Shown piece after piece: positions 1-8,997 of a stretch of 35,839 bases of DNA; position 1 is the stretch's first letter; each line of letters starts with the position of its first letter. The notes under the pieces are model-generated. The model was not told the DNA's origin and did not search any database. It was given only the letters and a program-made list of their open reading frames with translations. The DNA is from Waddlia chondrophila WSU 86-1044. GTDB lineage: Bacteria > Chlamydiota > Chlamydiia > Chlamydiales > CAMCWV01. Where the stretch lies: the NCBI GenBank assembly GCA_945882915.1, contig CAMCWV010000020.1, positions 1-35,839 on the forward strand, read 5' to 3'. The translations under genes and the position numbers were made by a program.

Positions 1-313
1 ATTGAGCAATTCGCGTTGAGACTATGCTGTCAACAGGTTGGAGCAGGTTCAAGATCTAGGCGCTAGATTTTTTCATCACTTGACTGTTCTTTTTTTGTAT
101 TTTCTCTCACGTTCTCTCACGCCTCTGTGGTTAAAAAAAACTGGTATTAATATTTTTGAAACACAGAGAACGCAGAGAACACAGAGAGGGAGGAAAGCAG
201 GCAATACCACTTCAATCGTAAGGCTGCCAAAACACCACTCTGTGAGCGTCAAATATTTCTTGATAAATCGCCCTGGGTATGTGAACTGTTACTTTTTGAT
301 TACCGAATGACTG
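1..313. repeat. Gene-free left edge with an ACACAGAG-type inverted repeat
   Basis: No convincing gene is seen here. Frame 1 is open from base 1 to a TAG near base 64 and could be the tail of a gene cut by the window edge, but it is too short to judge. Bases 101-190 hold an imperfect inverted repeat: a left arm rich in CTCTCACG and CCTCTGTG, and a right arm TTTGAAACACAGAG followed by CGCAGAGAACACAGAG. The same motifs recur at 15028-15108, 19338-19376 and 24948-25028, so this is one copy of a dispersed intergenic repeat. An open frame across the repeat (38-310) has no recognisable protein features. Confidence 0.6.
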
Positions 314-1282
314 TCAAAATATTTCAATCACAACGCTATGGGCATTGGAGTACTTAATATAAGAGAGGACTGTGTTATCGGCGGAAGCCAGGACAGTGAA
401 AATGGTAGCTACCCAAGGGCCGGTCTTTCCCCGTGAGAATTGTGATACGTTCTTGCGGAAAATGACTATATTCTCGGTTCTGCCAAGCAGAAATTGGTCA
501 AGCTCGTATGTTATTGAAACGCTGAATTTTGAATTGATATTCCACAGCTCAGTATTGATTTGTTTTAATTGTTTAGCGATCTCTCTTTGGCGATTAGTTT
601 TATCATGATAAGCCGAAATGTTAGCAGCTGTTATTCGGTTTAGGAGTTGTTCCGTATAGCGGTCGGCAAGAAAAATGGTACCATGGAATTTTGCGTTCGG
701 GTTGAGTACTTTAAGCGCGCAGGTGAAGATGTCTGCAAGGCCGTTTGGATTTAAAATCATTGAGGTCTTAGCGCGCCAGTGGGATATTCCCCCTTCTACT
801 TTCTGCTCTAAAGGGAGGGGAGAGAGCGCTGCGCCAAAAGTCCCCAAAACCGCACATGTAATTTTTCCAAAGACAAGTAGTGCTGCATCTTCAGTGTAGA
901 CGAGTCGGCTCCAAACGTGGCGGTGGAGGAGCGAGGTGTTTACTTGAGGGTTGAGGATCTTCATTGCAGCGATGTAGACATCGCCAAGGCCTACTGCACT
1001 TAGGCGCGGTGCTGCAAAGTTTATTAGGTCGGCTGTGCCACTTTTTAGAGCCTTTGGGGCAATAAAGATTGTGATGAAGTGACCTGCAGCTGCAATGGCT
1101 CCAGTAATTCCGCCAATAACGCCGTCTATGGCTTTAGTGCCGAGCAGCATAACGCCTGTTGCAGCGAAGGCTCCGCGGTAAAGTGTTTGGCGTGTGATCG
1201 GAGAGGCCTTGTCGCAGCGTGCGGCTACTGTATCGTAGATGTAACGATTTGTAAGATCGCTGAATACAGGAATTGCTGCCAT
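314..1282 (-). CDS. Hypothetical protein with two copies of a ~90-residue hydrophobic module
   Basis: I do not recognise a family for this 322-residue protein. It is a clear paralogue of the next gene upstream (1295-2101). Two related modules can be read. Module one covers roughly residues 28-113, beginning ITRQTLYRGAFAATG and ending in AAMKILNP. Module two covers roughly residues 117-205, ending in LADIFTCALKVLNPNAKF. Each module has a central hydrophobic stretch rich in Ala, Gly and Ile. The C-terminal third is more polar and may form a helix (residues about 225-255). An AAGGA ribosome-binding site lies about 10 bases before the ATG. Only 12 bases separate it from the upstream paralogue, so the two are probably one transcript. 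Paired hydrophobic stretches would fit a chlamydial inclusion-membrane or secreted effector protein, but this is inference. Confidence 0.8.
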   Translation of the reverse strand: MAAIPVFSDLTNRYIYDTVAARCDKASPITRQTLYRGAFAATGVMLLGTKAIDGVIGGITGAIAAAGHFITIFIAPKALKSGTADLINFAAPRLSAVGLGDVYIAAMKILNPQVNTSLLHRHVWSRLVYTEDAALLVFGKITCAVLGTFGAALSPLPLEQKVEGGISHWRAKTSMILNPNGLADIFTCALKVLNPNAKFHGTIFLADRYTEQLLNRITAANISAYHDKTNRQREIAKQLKQINTELWNINSKFSVSITYELDQFLLGRTENIVIFRKNVSQFSRGKTGPWVATIFTVLASADNTVLSYIKYSNAHSVVIEIF

Positions 1283-1294
1283 TGTATTGAATCC

Positions 1295-2101
1295 TTAAGT
1301 TTTGTTGTTGAGGGAATTAGGAAGATTGCTATTCATCTCAGAGCGGGTAATGCGGTCGCCGTAAATGTCCTTATTTCTGGAGTTTACGGTGTTGGGATTG
1401 CTGAGATAGAACTCGGCATTGGGGTTCCATACCTTTAAGGCGCAGGCAAAGATGTCCTGTAGTCCGGTAGGATTTAATAGTTTTGCTGTTTGAGTATGGA
1501 GACGTGCTTTTCCTTTTAGGCAGGTGCCCGCTGTAGGGATCAAGGAGAGGGCTGCTGCGGCTAGACCTATAACTGTACTAATAGTCTTTAGTGCGGCGCA
1601 TTCTAACAAGGTGAGGGCAAAGCCTGTGCGGTAGAAGATGTGCCTATTAAATGCGTAGGCGTTGCCTGCTTTTTCTGAAAGTGTGTTGTAGGACCATCGG
1701 TGGTTTGAATCGGCAATATTATTAGCTTCAGTAGGTTTCTGTCTGAAGAATTTTGCTTGTGGGTTGAGGACTTTAAGTGCGACGGCATATTCGTCGTAAA
1801 TGCCTACCTCTCTTAAGCGTTCCCCAGAGAATGTATTTAGCCAGATTGTGCCGCCCTTTAGCCATTGAGAAGCAATGAGGTTAGAAAGGAGGTTGGCGGC
1901 AACTGTAGGGACTGCAGCCGCTGTGCCAATGGCTAAGTCAGCAACTTTAGCAATGGCAATAAAGCAGCCTGTCATTGCAAAACGTGCGCGGTAGTAAGTG
2001 TGGCGGCTAATCGTTCCTGCGAGTTTGCAGTTTTCGGCAACGCCATCGTATCCAAAACGGTTAGTGTTTACCAAGTCTGTGAAGGTTGCGCATGTTTGCA
2101 T
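1295..2101 (-). CDS. Hypothetical protein, paralogue of the 314-1282 product
   Basis: This 268-residue protein carries two modules of the same kind as its downstream neighbour. The first runs roughly from residue 29 (ISRHTYYRARFAMTG) to residue 117 (AVALKVLNPQAKFF). The second runs from about residue 150 (FNRHIFYRTGFALT) to about residue 236 (LNPTGLQDIFACALKVWN). The shared features are a basic R-H/Q-x-x-Y/F-R motif, a hydrophobic Ala/Gly-rich centre, and an LNP...ALKV-NP ending. The arrangement points to gene duplication after module duplication. The ribosome-binding site is weak (AAGA). It is the first gene of a probable two-gene minus-strand operon. The function is unknown; an effector or inclusion-membrane role is only suggested by the lineage and the hydrophobic pattern. 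Confidence 0.78.
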   Translation of the reverse strand: MQTCATFTDLVNTNRFGYDGVAENCKLAGTISRHTYYRARFAMTGCFIAIAKVADLAIGTAAAVPTVAANLLSNLIASQWLKGGTIWLNTFSGERLREVGIYDEYAVALKVLNPQAKFFRQKPTEANNIADSNHRWSYNTLSEKAGNAYAFNRHIFYRTGFALTLLECAALKTISTVIGLAAAALSLIPTAGTCLKGKARLHTQTAKLLNPTGLQDIFACALKVWNPNAEFYLSNPNTVNSRNKDIYGDRITRSEMNSNLPNSLNNKT

Positions 2102-2314
2102 GTTGTAGTTCTTGGAATTGATTAATGTTTATTGCCAACCATTATGCCATAAAATTAACTTATTATAAATAACGGGTTAATTTTGTGTAAATTTTATTTT
2201 TTGCGGTTGTAGTTGCAAAAAAAAGGATCTCAGCAAAAATCATAACAGTTCACATAAGTCCTTAAAAAGTTCTGTCGCCCTATCCTGTGCTAAGGCTTGT
2301 TAAGGACTTACGAA

Positions 2315-2343
2315 ATAGGCCCCGACTTTACGTCGAGGCCTAT
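2315..2343. terminator. Strong hairpin, probable terminator downstream of 2383-2877
   Basis: The arms ATAGGCCCCGAC and GTCGAGGCCTAT pair over 12 positions with one mismatch around a 5-base loop. It lies 40 bases downstream of the minus-strand membrane-protein gene. There is no long T run on either side, so termination is likely but not certain. Confidence 0.5.
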
Positions 2344-2382
2344 GAGTTTAGTTTAACAAAGAATGTCTGCAGCGCAGGTGGT

Positions 2383-2877
2383 CTACTTATTCCGCACCAT
2401 ATACGTCACGCCAACTGCAACCGCTGCTGCTGCAACGAGTGTTGGAGCTGCAATCAATAGGGTAAGTCCAAATGCGCAAAAGAGTAGCGATTTGAATTTT
2501 CCATGAAAAGAGATGTGAGACTTGATGTTTTTAAAGACGCTTACGATAGGTTTCGCAAAATAAGCACCGAGGATGGCTCCGATAATGACGCCGCCGATCA
2601 TCATGCTGTATAAGGAAAGAAGGACCCCGATAATCATGAGGTAGCCGACAACAACATCTGTTGTGCGGGAGACATGTAGGTCGTGGACTTTATGAACCCA
2701 TTTTAACTTGTGCAACCGATTCCAGTGAGTGGCTGCTTTTTTCTTGATTTTGTTGCTGTAATGAGTGTAGGCGTCTTTCCACCCGTTTAATTCGCTTTGA
2801 GTTGGGTTGAGTGATTCTGTGGCATCTTCAGAAGTCCCCGTTTCTATTTTTAACTTAACACCTGTTTCTTTTCCCAT
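2383..2877 (-). CDS. Inc-like hypothetical membrane protein
   Basis: This 164-residue protein has a polar N-terminal half (about residues 1-73) followed by hydrophobic segments. The first is a paired segment at about residues 74-110 (VVVGYLMIIGVLL, then MMIGGVIIGAILG). After a basic stretch rich in Lys and His comes another long segment at about residues 128-160, ending VRNK. The paired hydrophobic stretch with a short turn resembles the bilobed domain of chlamydial inclusion membrane (Inc) proteins. I see no named domain. The gene stands alone on the minus strand, with a hairpin terminator downstream and a 534-base gap to the divergent T2SS operon. Alternatively it is an ordinary small inner-membrane protein. 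Confidence 0.75.
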   Translation of the reverse strand: MGKETGVKLKIETGTSEDATESLNPTQSELNGWKDAYTHYSNKIKKKAATHWNRLHKLKWVHKVHDLHVSRTTDVVVGYLMIIGVLLSLYSMMIGGVIIGAILGAYFAKPIVSVFKNIKSHISFHGKFKSLLFCAFGLTLLIAAPTLVAAAAVAVGVTYMVRNK

Positions 2878-3411
2878 CTTGCTTCCCCCCTTCTTTCGAA
2901 GTTAGTAAATAAAGCGTATCCGCTCTGTTTTTAATTGTATGACTTAATTGACGTTTATGCAAATAAATAATTTAAATCAAATTGATTGTTACAGTTAATT
3001 GTTTTATTAATGCGTCCAGGGGAAATCTTTATGTCGTTGATTTTTAGCTGCTTAAAGAGGGTTTCTTTTTGAGCTGTTATCTTGAGTTCAATAGAGGCTT
3101 GGTCTACATTGCGTCTTATTTGGGGCATTGCCTGGATAATTATAGATCCTTAAGAGTTGCGGCCTTACAGGAAGGTACCCAGACCGTCCCGGTCTGGGAT
3201 TTTAGACTGAGCCAATAATAAACGCTTGCTACAGGCTTAGATTTAAAGCCCAGACCTTAGGCGGCCCGCATCTTAGGGCAAATTGGTTGTTCTAAAATGT
3301 GGGTAATGACAAGGGACGCGCCCTGCTTAGTTATTCTTTCATTGCTGTTTATTACAATATTTAATATAATGAATCGCTGTTTTAACATGTTATTAACTAT
3401 ATAGTGATTAG
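2878..3411. other. 534-base divergent intergenic region upstream of the T2SS operon
   Basis: No gene is evident. The region separates the minus-strand Inc-like gene from the plus-strand secretion operon, so it must contain promoters for both. The first 150 bases are AT-rich. A perfect hairpin, CCCAGACCG-TCC-CGGTCTGGG, lies at 3178-3198, and the related sequence GCCCAGACC recurs near 3248. These may be operator-like or a decayed repeat. Confidence 0.5.
3342..3370 (+). promoter_or_regulatory. Candidate sigma-66/70 promoter of the T2SS operon
   Basis: A consensus -10 box TATAAT sits at 3365-3370. A weak -35 box TTGCTG sits 17 bases upstream, at 3342-3347. The start site would fall near 3377, leaving a leader of about 35 bases before the ATG at 3412. 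No good Shine-Dalgarno sequence precedes that ATG. Confidence 0.45.
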
Positions 3412-4941
3412 ATGAAGTGGCTGTTCTATCTTAATGCTAGTATTGGCGGTTTGTGTTTGCTGGTTCTATTGACTACAGGCACGATTGTGCTTGCAGGTTC
3501 ATCGTCTCAGGTCACCGCTGCCTCGGATAACCAAGGGGGCCTTCAAGGGGGCCTTGCCGCCCACTCTACTCCACTGCCACGCGGCTCTTTTTCTCGCGCG
3601 TCAGATGAATATGAGGCGATAGCCACAAGTCCACTCTTGGCCCTGCATTCTTCTCCTGCGGCCGTTCAGCTGCCAGACCTCCGTCCAGAGTTTGTTTTTC
3701 ATGGCAAAAATAGCCGGCCAGACGTCTCTTCTGAACAAGCTCAATACCATCTTCAGCTCAAAGGTGAAACTAACAAATCAGATTCTAATAAGGGTTTCTC
3801 AGAGATCAAATCGATCACAAGCAAAGAGCGCCTCTATATTCGCTACCAGGCAGATGGATCCGGTGGAAGATATTTTTTTAGCCCGCAGAACGCACCGACC
3901 TCTCTTTGGATTGAGCCTGACCCTTCTGAGGCAAAGCTTGAGATTCATGTTCGAATGACCGATCCTGCAGGTGTTTTGGTAACCTCTCCAGAATCGCATA
4001 GTAAGTTTGTTTTAACAGAAAAAGAGGTTGTCCGTGGAGCCCCGGCTTCTGGATGGGAGATTGGTAAAATCCGTGTTGATAGTAGTCTTCTAGCTCGTCA
4101 GCATGCACGTTGGTATGGTAAGGATATTTTCCTTAAGGAGCACGGGGACAGGGACGAGACTAAGGATCAGGCTTTTTTTGACGAGACCCATCGCCTTGAT
4201 TTTGGGGAAAGTGATGCTGTCTATTGCTGCTACTTCAGGGAAGGGAGCTATCTTATTTGGAAAGAAAATCGTTGGCACTCGGCACTTCCTGGAGATGTTT
4301 CTCAGGGCTATCCGCTGATGCATTTAAAACGTATTGAAGAGCGGCTAATGCACTGTGAGCTGTGGGATGTGGAAGGTAAGGCAAAGGTCCCGATGACGCT
4401 TGTGAAGGGGATGGTTCCTAACACACATACACATCTCCAAAATGATTTAAAATTTCTTGGCGCTAAGACGTGGACCCAGTTTATGGTTCAGGCTGATGGT
4501 GAGCGGATAATCCTCCGTCCAAAAGACTGGCTTCTTCACACTTCAGATGGATGGCATAGACTTGAAACAGTTAAGCAGATTGATGATTATGCCGAACGCA
4601 GGCTGATTGGTGAACTGTTTGTATTTGAGAATATGATAAATAGAGACGGACGGCAAGTGCTTATGGGGCATCTTTTTAACGCTCCTCGAACTGAAATGTT
4701 TGCTGTTGAATTGCCCTTGCAACAAAACTCATCCATTGCCAAAATTGCTCCTGAAAAAGGGGAGGAGTGCTTTGGAAATTCTCCTGCCAATCCTTCCGCA
4801 AATCCTTCTACACAGCTCCATACAAGTCCATTTGGGAATGCTTTCGGAGGCAGTGCTCAATCCGGAGTCCAATCCGGGGCTTCTGACTGGCATTCTGTCG
4901 AAGCTGCAGCTCAAGGCATGAGGCCTATTTTAAAACCATGA
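3412..4941 (+). CDS. Exported T2SS-operon protein, probable CT573-like
   Basis: This 509-residue protein begins with a basic residue and a long hydrophobic segment (about residues 3-29), a signal peptide or membrane anchor. A low-complexity region rich in Ser and Pro follows, and a mixed alpha/beta body starts near residue 95. No catalytic motif is seen. It is the first gene of the operon and overlaps gspD by four bases (ATGA). In C. trachomatis, as I recall, the unassigned gene CT573 sits next to gspD, so this is probably its counterpart by position. A periplasmic or inner-membrane partner of the secretin, in the place GspC takes elsewhere, is possible, but I see no clear GspC homology region. 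The C-terminus has Asn/Ser-rich repeats. Confidence 0.8.
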   Translation: MKWLFYLNASIGGLCLLVLLTTGTIVLAGSSSQVTAASDNQGGLQGGLAAHSTPLPRGSFSRASDEYEAIATSPLLALHSSPAAVQLPDLRPEFVFHGKNSRPDVSSEQAQYHLQLKGETNKSDSNKGFSEIKSITSKERLYIRYQADGSGGRYFFSPQNAPTSLWIEPDPSEAKLEIHVRMTDPAGVLVTSPESHSKFVLTEKEVVRGAPASGWEIGKIRVDSSLLARQHARWYGKDIFLKEHGDRDETKDQAFFDETHRLDFGESDAVYCCYFREGSYLIWKENRWHSALPGDVSQGYPLMHLKRIEERLMHCELWDVEGKAKVPMTLVKGMVPNTHTHLQNDLKFLGAKTWTQFMVQADGERIILRPKDWLLHTSDGWHRLETVKQIDDYAERRLIGELFVFENMINRDGRQVLMGHLFNAPRTEMFAVELPLQQNSSIAKIAPEKGEECFGNSPANPSANPSTQLHTSPFGNAFGGSAQSGVQSGASDWHSVEAAAQGMRPILKP

Positions 4942-7421
4942 TGATTAACCCGCCTAAAATGAAACTTTATTTTTTTACTCTCTTAGTAATTTGTGGACTT
5001 CTTCTTGAAGCGCCTTCTGTGGACGCGCAGACCCTTTCTGAAAAGAAGGCCTCTGTGAAGCAGCAGTCGCAAGGAATGCAAATGCAAGGGGCTCAAACTC
5101 AAGGGATCTACCCGCCTATAGAACAGCTTCAGATTGAGCTTCAGGAAGTAAATAAGCAATTAAAAGAGCACAAAGATACGCTGCTTCACTTGTATGAACA
5201 AGGAGAGCAGCTGCAACTTAAGCAGGCGGCCGAAGAGGAATATAAGCAGCTTCTTGTAGAGGTTGGTGCAGAGCAAGAGATATTGCAGAAGATTCAAGAA
5301 AGGCAGCGGCTTCTCTCCATTCACCTTGCACCTAATGAAGAATACACCTTGTGGTACCAGCCAGAGACAACCATTGGGCAGCTCGTTATTGACTACGGCG
5401 CTCAGAGTTTTGTTTACTCAGTTCCCCCAGAAGTTGCAGCTATTCGCATCGGAGTAAGCTCTCATCTCCCTATTCCTCAAGAAGCTCGTGGAGAGCTTCT
5501 TGAGCTTATTCTTCTTCAGAATGGGGTAGGCATTAGACAGCTTAATCCTTATCTTCGCCAGCTCTACATGATGAAGCTAAATGGCGCTGCTGTTTCTTAT
5601 GTTACTGATGATCGCAAGAGTCTTGAGCTTATTCCTAGTCGCTCTAGAATTTGTTACGTGCTAGACCCCGAGACCTCTAACGCCAAAGCGGCGATGAGTT
5701 TTCTTGAACGTTTTTCTAACCCGCAGACAACCAGCTTGCAAATGATTGGGAAGAACGTGTTTATCACAGCTCCTGTAGAGCAGGTTAAAGAGCTTTTAAA
5801 GTTATACGACTTCGTTCACACAAGTAAGGACTCTTTGCGCTATCGCCTCGTTTCTCTTTCTAACCGGATTGATGCTAAAGAAATGGAGATGATGCTCAAC
5901 AGCATCTTCTATAGCTCTATTGAAACTCCACAGTTTCCAGAAGCTGTTTATTTAAGAATTCTTGCCTTGTCAAGCCTTCCCCATTCACTTTTTCTCTATG
6001 GGCCTCAGGAAGATATTGATAGGGCCGTGCAAATGATCGAAAACCTCGAAAATCAGATGAGAAACCCGATCGAGAAGGTTGTTTATTGGTACAGTTGTAA
6101 GCATTCTGAGGCAGCTGAGCTTGCCAAGGTCCTTTCTCAAGTCTACAGCTCCATGCAAGGTGCAGGTGGAAAGGGAGGTGGAGTTGGTGGCGTAGAAGGG
6201 AACAAGGGAGAGGCTCAAGACTCAGATGGGCATGCAAAAGGCTCTTCGGATGATCAGGGCAGCTCTGAAAAGAGACCTCATTACGGACTTCCTCGGCAGC
6301 AGGGAACTCTTCCTATAAGCCCTGAGTCTCTTGTAATGGGGCTGACGACTAAGCGTGAAACAAGAATGGATGATAAAGGGAGCTTCATTGTCGATAACAA
6401 GACAGGCGCTATCATCATGATTGTAGAAGAAGGTGCGCTTCCTAAGCTCAAAGCTCTTATTAAGAAGATTGACATTCCCAAAAAGATGGTTCAGCTCGAG
6501 GTACTTCTTTTTGAAAAGCGTGTTACAGGGCAGAGCCGCATTGGGCTGAATTTACTTCGACTCGGCAGGGTCGACCAGGTCTCTGATACACATAAAACGG
6601 GCGCTTTATGGAATGATCCTTCTTCAGCTCAGGGGGGTATTCTCCAGTTCCTCATCAGCCGCCACCGTACAGCTAGCGGCATTCCTGCTTACGACCTTGC
6701 TTACCAGTTCTTGCTGACTCAAGAAGATGTGCAGATCAATGCAAGTCCTTCTGTTGTGGCGGTAAACCAAACAAAGGCGCGCATTGCAATTGTAGAAGAG
6801 ATCTCGATCAATCAAGGAGCAGATAGGTCTACTAGAAGTGATATTATCTCGGATATTTATGTGCGGGCTCAATACGGTATTATCATCGAGATGATCCCTA
6901 CGATCAATGTTCCCGATGAAGAAGATGGGGGAGATGGCAAGAGCTATGTCACCCTCAATACGAGCATTAACTTTGACACCACTAAGCCAAGCAAAGATAA
7001 CAGGCCAGAGGTGACGCGCCGCAATGTCACGAATGAAGTGAGAGTGGCTGATGGAGAAACGGTGATCATCGGCGGCCTTCGAAGGAAGTCTAAAAACGAC
7101 AATAAAGACATGATACCTATGCTTGGAGAGATCCCGGGGCTTGGGAAGCTCTTTAGTACGACAGTCATGAACGACTCTCAGATCGAGATGTTTGTTTTCA
7201 TTACGCCAAAGATCATTGCTGATCCGGTTGAGGATATGGAAAAACTCCGTCGAGAGCAACTTTCAAAGCGTCCAGGAGATATTCCTGAGTTCTTGCAGCG
7301 CCTTGTGGAAGCTCAAGATTTAGAAAAAAGGCGTTTCATGGCAGGCTCGCTCAGGATGATCCTTGATGTCGATGACACCGCTCACTCGACGAGAGGGGGG
7401 TATGATGGCCAAGAGCAGTAA
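4938..7421 (+). CDS. gspD: Type II secretion system secretin
   Basis: The product (827 residues) forms the outer-membrane channel of the type II secretion system. A signal peptide covers about residues 8-30, ending VDAQ. A Gln/Glu-rich coiled-coil-like segment (about residues 50-110) precedes the N-domains, which is unusual for GspD. The C-terminal secretin domain is clear: ADGETVIIGGL, then PMLGEIPGLGKLF, then MFVFITPKII. A Gly/Ser-rich linker (about residues 410-440) lies in the middle of the N-domain region. Starts at 4938, 4941 or 4959 are possible; 4938 overlaps the preceding stop. The C-terminal tail overlaps the start of gspE. No pilotin gene is seen nearby. Confidence 0.95.
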   Translation: MMINPPKMKLYFFTLLVICGLLLEAPSVDAQTLSEKKASVKQQSQGMQMQGAQTQGIYPPIEQLQIELQEVNKQLKEHKDTLLHLYEQGEQLQLKQAAEEEYKQLLVEVGAEQEILQKIQERQRLLSIHLAPNEEYTLWYQPETTIGQLVIDYGAQSFVYSVPPEVAAIRIGVSSHLPIPQEARGELLELILLQNGVGIRQLNPYLRQLYMMKLNGAAVSYVTDDRKSLELIPSRSRICYVLDPETSNAKAAMSFLERFSNPQTTSLQMIGKNVFITAPVEQVKELLKLYDFVHTSKDSLRYRLVSLSNRIDAKEMEMMLNSIFYSSIETPQFPEAVYLRILALSSLPHSLFLYGPQEDIDRAVQMIENLENQMRNPIEKVVYWYSCKHSEAAELAKVLSQVYSSMQGAGGKGGGVGGVEGNKGEAQDSDGHAKGSSDDQGSSEKRPHYGLPRQQGTLPISPESLVMGLTTKRETRMDDKGSFIVDNKTGAIIMIVEEGALPKLKALIKKIDIPKKMVQLEVLLFEKRVTGQSRIGLNLLRLGRVDQVSDTHKTGALWNDPSSAQGGILQFLISRHRTASGIPAYDLAYQFLLTQEDVQINASPSVVAVNQTKARIAIVEEISINQGADRSTRSDIISDIYVRAQYGIIIEMIPTINVPDEEDGGDGKSYVTLNTSINFDTTKPSKDNRPEVTRRNVTNEVRVADGETVIIGGLRRKSKNDNKDMIPMLGEIPGLGKLFSTTVMNDSQIEMFVFITPKIIADPVEDMEKLRREQLSKRPGDIPEFLQRLVEAQDLEKRRFMAGSLRMILDVDDTAHSTRGGYDGQEQ

Positions 7422-8997
7422 CGAGTCTAGCCGTGACTTAGCAATTCAGCTGGGCATGGAAGTTGTTGCAGACCTTATCGTCTCTAACCTTCCCAGGGAA
7501 GTGATTAAGAAGATCCCTTATGCCTTCGTCAAGCAGCACGTGATCCTTCCGATTAAAGAAGAGGCGGGGTCTGTAACGGTGGCTGTTTCGGATCCTCTGA
7601 ATTTGCAGGGAGTCGAAGAGCTGCGCATGATGCTTGGGAAGTCGATTAAAACAGTTTACTCCCCTGCCCCAGAACTTCTGCTTGCCATTGACGCCTGCTT
7701 TCACAGGGAAGAAGGAGCGGCTTCTCAGCTCATTGCCGATATGCGCGAAGGTGCCCGCCATTTAGAAGGGACAGGCTCAGAAGATTCTTATGATCTCCTT
7801 GACGATACCGAACAAGCTCCTGTTGTCAAACTCCTCAATTTAATTATTGGAGAGGCGATCCAGCAAGGGGCTTCAGATATTCACTTTGAGCCTTTTGAAA
7901 GTGATATGCGCGTTCGTTACCGCATTGACGGCGTTCTTCAAAACCGCCACTCACCTCCACGTGAGCACCAGGCGCAGCTACTCACCCGTATCAAAGTTCT
8001 TGCTAAACTCGACATTGCCGAACACAGACTCCCTCAAGACGGGCGTAGCAAACTGAATATGGGTGGCAAAGAGATTGACTTTAGAGTGAGTACTGTCCCT
8101 GTTACAAACGGCGAGAGGATCGTTCTTAGAATACTGGACAAAGGGAATGTTACTTTAGGACTCAATCAGATTGGGATGCCACCGGAGCTGCTCAAGAAAT
8201 TTCAGCGGCTTGTTCATATGCCTGAAGGAATTATTCTTGTGACAGGCCCAACAGGAAGTGGAAAGACAACAACGCTTTACAGCGCAATTTGCGACCTTAA
8301 CGCAGCTGAAGTGAATATTATGACCATTGAAGAGCCTGTAGAATATAAGCTCTCTGGGATTGCTCAAATAGGTGTGCGGCCTAAAATTAAGCTTACGTTT
8401 GCGGCAGGGCTTAGACATATTTTAAGGCAAGATCCTGATGTAATCATGATCGGTGAAATTCGCGATGCTGAAACAGCAGAGATCGCCATTCAAGCATCGC
8501 TTACAGGTCACTTAGTTCTTAGTACGCTCCACACAAATGATGCTCCGTCTGCAGTGGCCCGTCTTGTCGACATGAAGGTGGAGCCTTATCTTCTCGCCTC
8601 CTCTGTGATTGGAGTGCTTGCTCAGCGCCTTGTGCGCAGAATATGCCCTTCGTGCATCGTTTCGTATGAGCCTTTAGACAAAGAGCTTGAAGAGCTTAAT
8701 CTTTCCAGGGCGTCTTTGCTTAGCGGTATGTTGCAGCGTGGGTCTGGGTGTCTTTTATGTTATGGCTCCGGATATAAGGGGCGTCACGCCATTTATGAGC
8801 TTATGGTCATCAATAACGCTTTAAAACGGCAGATTTCTAAAAGCGCTGACGCGGTGGAGCTCCGCAAGATTGCTGTCGAAACGGGAATGACGACTCTGCA
8901 TGATCATGGCGCAGAGCTTGTTAAGCAGGGCATTACCACGGTATCAGAAGTTCTTCGCGTCTGCATGCGGCTGGAGTCATATCATGGCTCTGTATAA
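7402..8997 (+). CDS. gspE: Type II secretion system assembly ATPase
   Basis: This is the cytoplasmic hexameric ATPase that drives pseudopilus assembly. Counting from the ATG at 7402 (531 residues), the Walker A motif GPTGSGKT is at about residues 282-289. The Asp box follows the conserved IEEPVEY, Walker B is IMIGEIRDAET, and the His box is TGHLVLSTLHTND. A four-cysteine metal-binding motif (CPSC ... CLLC) lies at about 415-453, as in GspE/PilB. The N-terminal GspE-N domain precedes it. I chose the start at 7402 because a GAGGGGGG ribosome-binding site lies just upstream. An in-frame ATG at 7363 would extend it 13 residues inside gspD. The gene overlaps gspD by 20 bases and gspF by 14. Confidence 0.96.
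   Translation: MMAKSSNESSRDLAIQLGMEVVADLIVSNLPREVIKKIPYAFVKQHVILPIKEEAGSVTVAVSDPLNLQGVEELRMMLGKSIKTVYSPAPELLLAIDACFHREEGAASQLIADMREGARHLEGTGSEDSYDLLDDTEQAPVVKLLNLIIGEAIQQGASDIHFEPFESDMRVRYRIDGVLQNRHSPPREHQAQLLTRIKVLAKLDIAEHRLPQDGRSKLNMGGKEIDFRVSTVPVTNGERIVLRILDKGNVTLGLNQIGMPPELLKKFQRLVHMPEGIILVTGPTGSGKTTTLYSAICDLNAAEVNIMTIEEPVEYKLSGIAQIGVRPKIKLTFAAGLRHILRQDPDVIMIGEIRDAETAEIAIQASLTGHLVLSTLHTNDAPSAVARLVDMKVEPYLLASSVIGVLAQRLVRRICPSCIVSYEPLDKELEELNLSRASLLSGMLQRGSGCLLCYGSGYKGRHAIYELMVINNALKRQISKSADAVELRKIAVETGMTTLHDHGAELVKQGITTVSEVLRVCMRLESYHGSV

Noticed and set aside
38..310. Open frame of 90 residues at the left edge
   Set aside because: It spans an intergenic repeat, shows no protein pattern, and the same repeat elsewhere is noncoding.
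3178..3198. Riboswitch or terminator upstream of the T2SS operon
   Set aside because: Only a single simple hairpin is seen, with no T run and no recognised riboswitch core.
6624..7259. 211-residue minus-strand frame inside gspD
   Set aside because: It lies entirely opposite the conserved secretin domain and has no family features.
8900..8983. Longer GspF start at 8900
   Set aside because: It lies inside gspE; the family N-terminus begins at 8984, with GGAG upstream.
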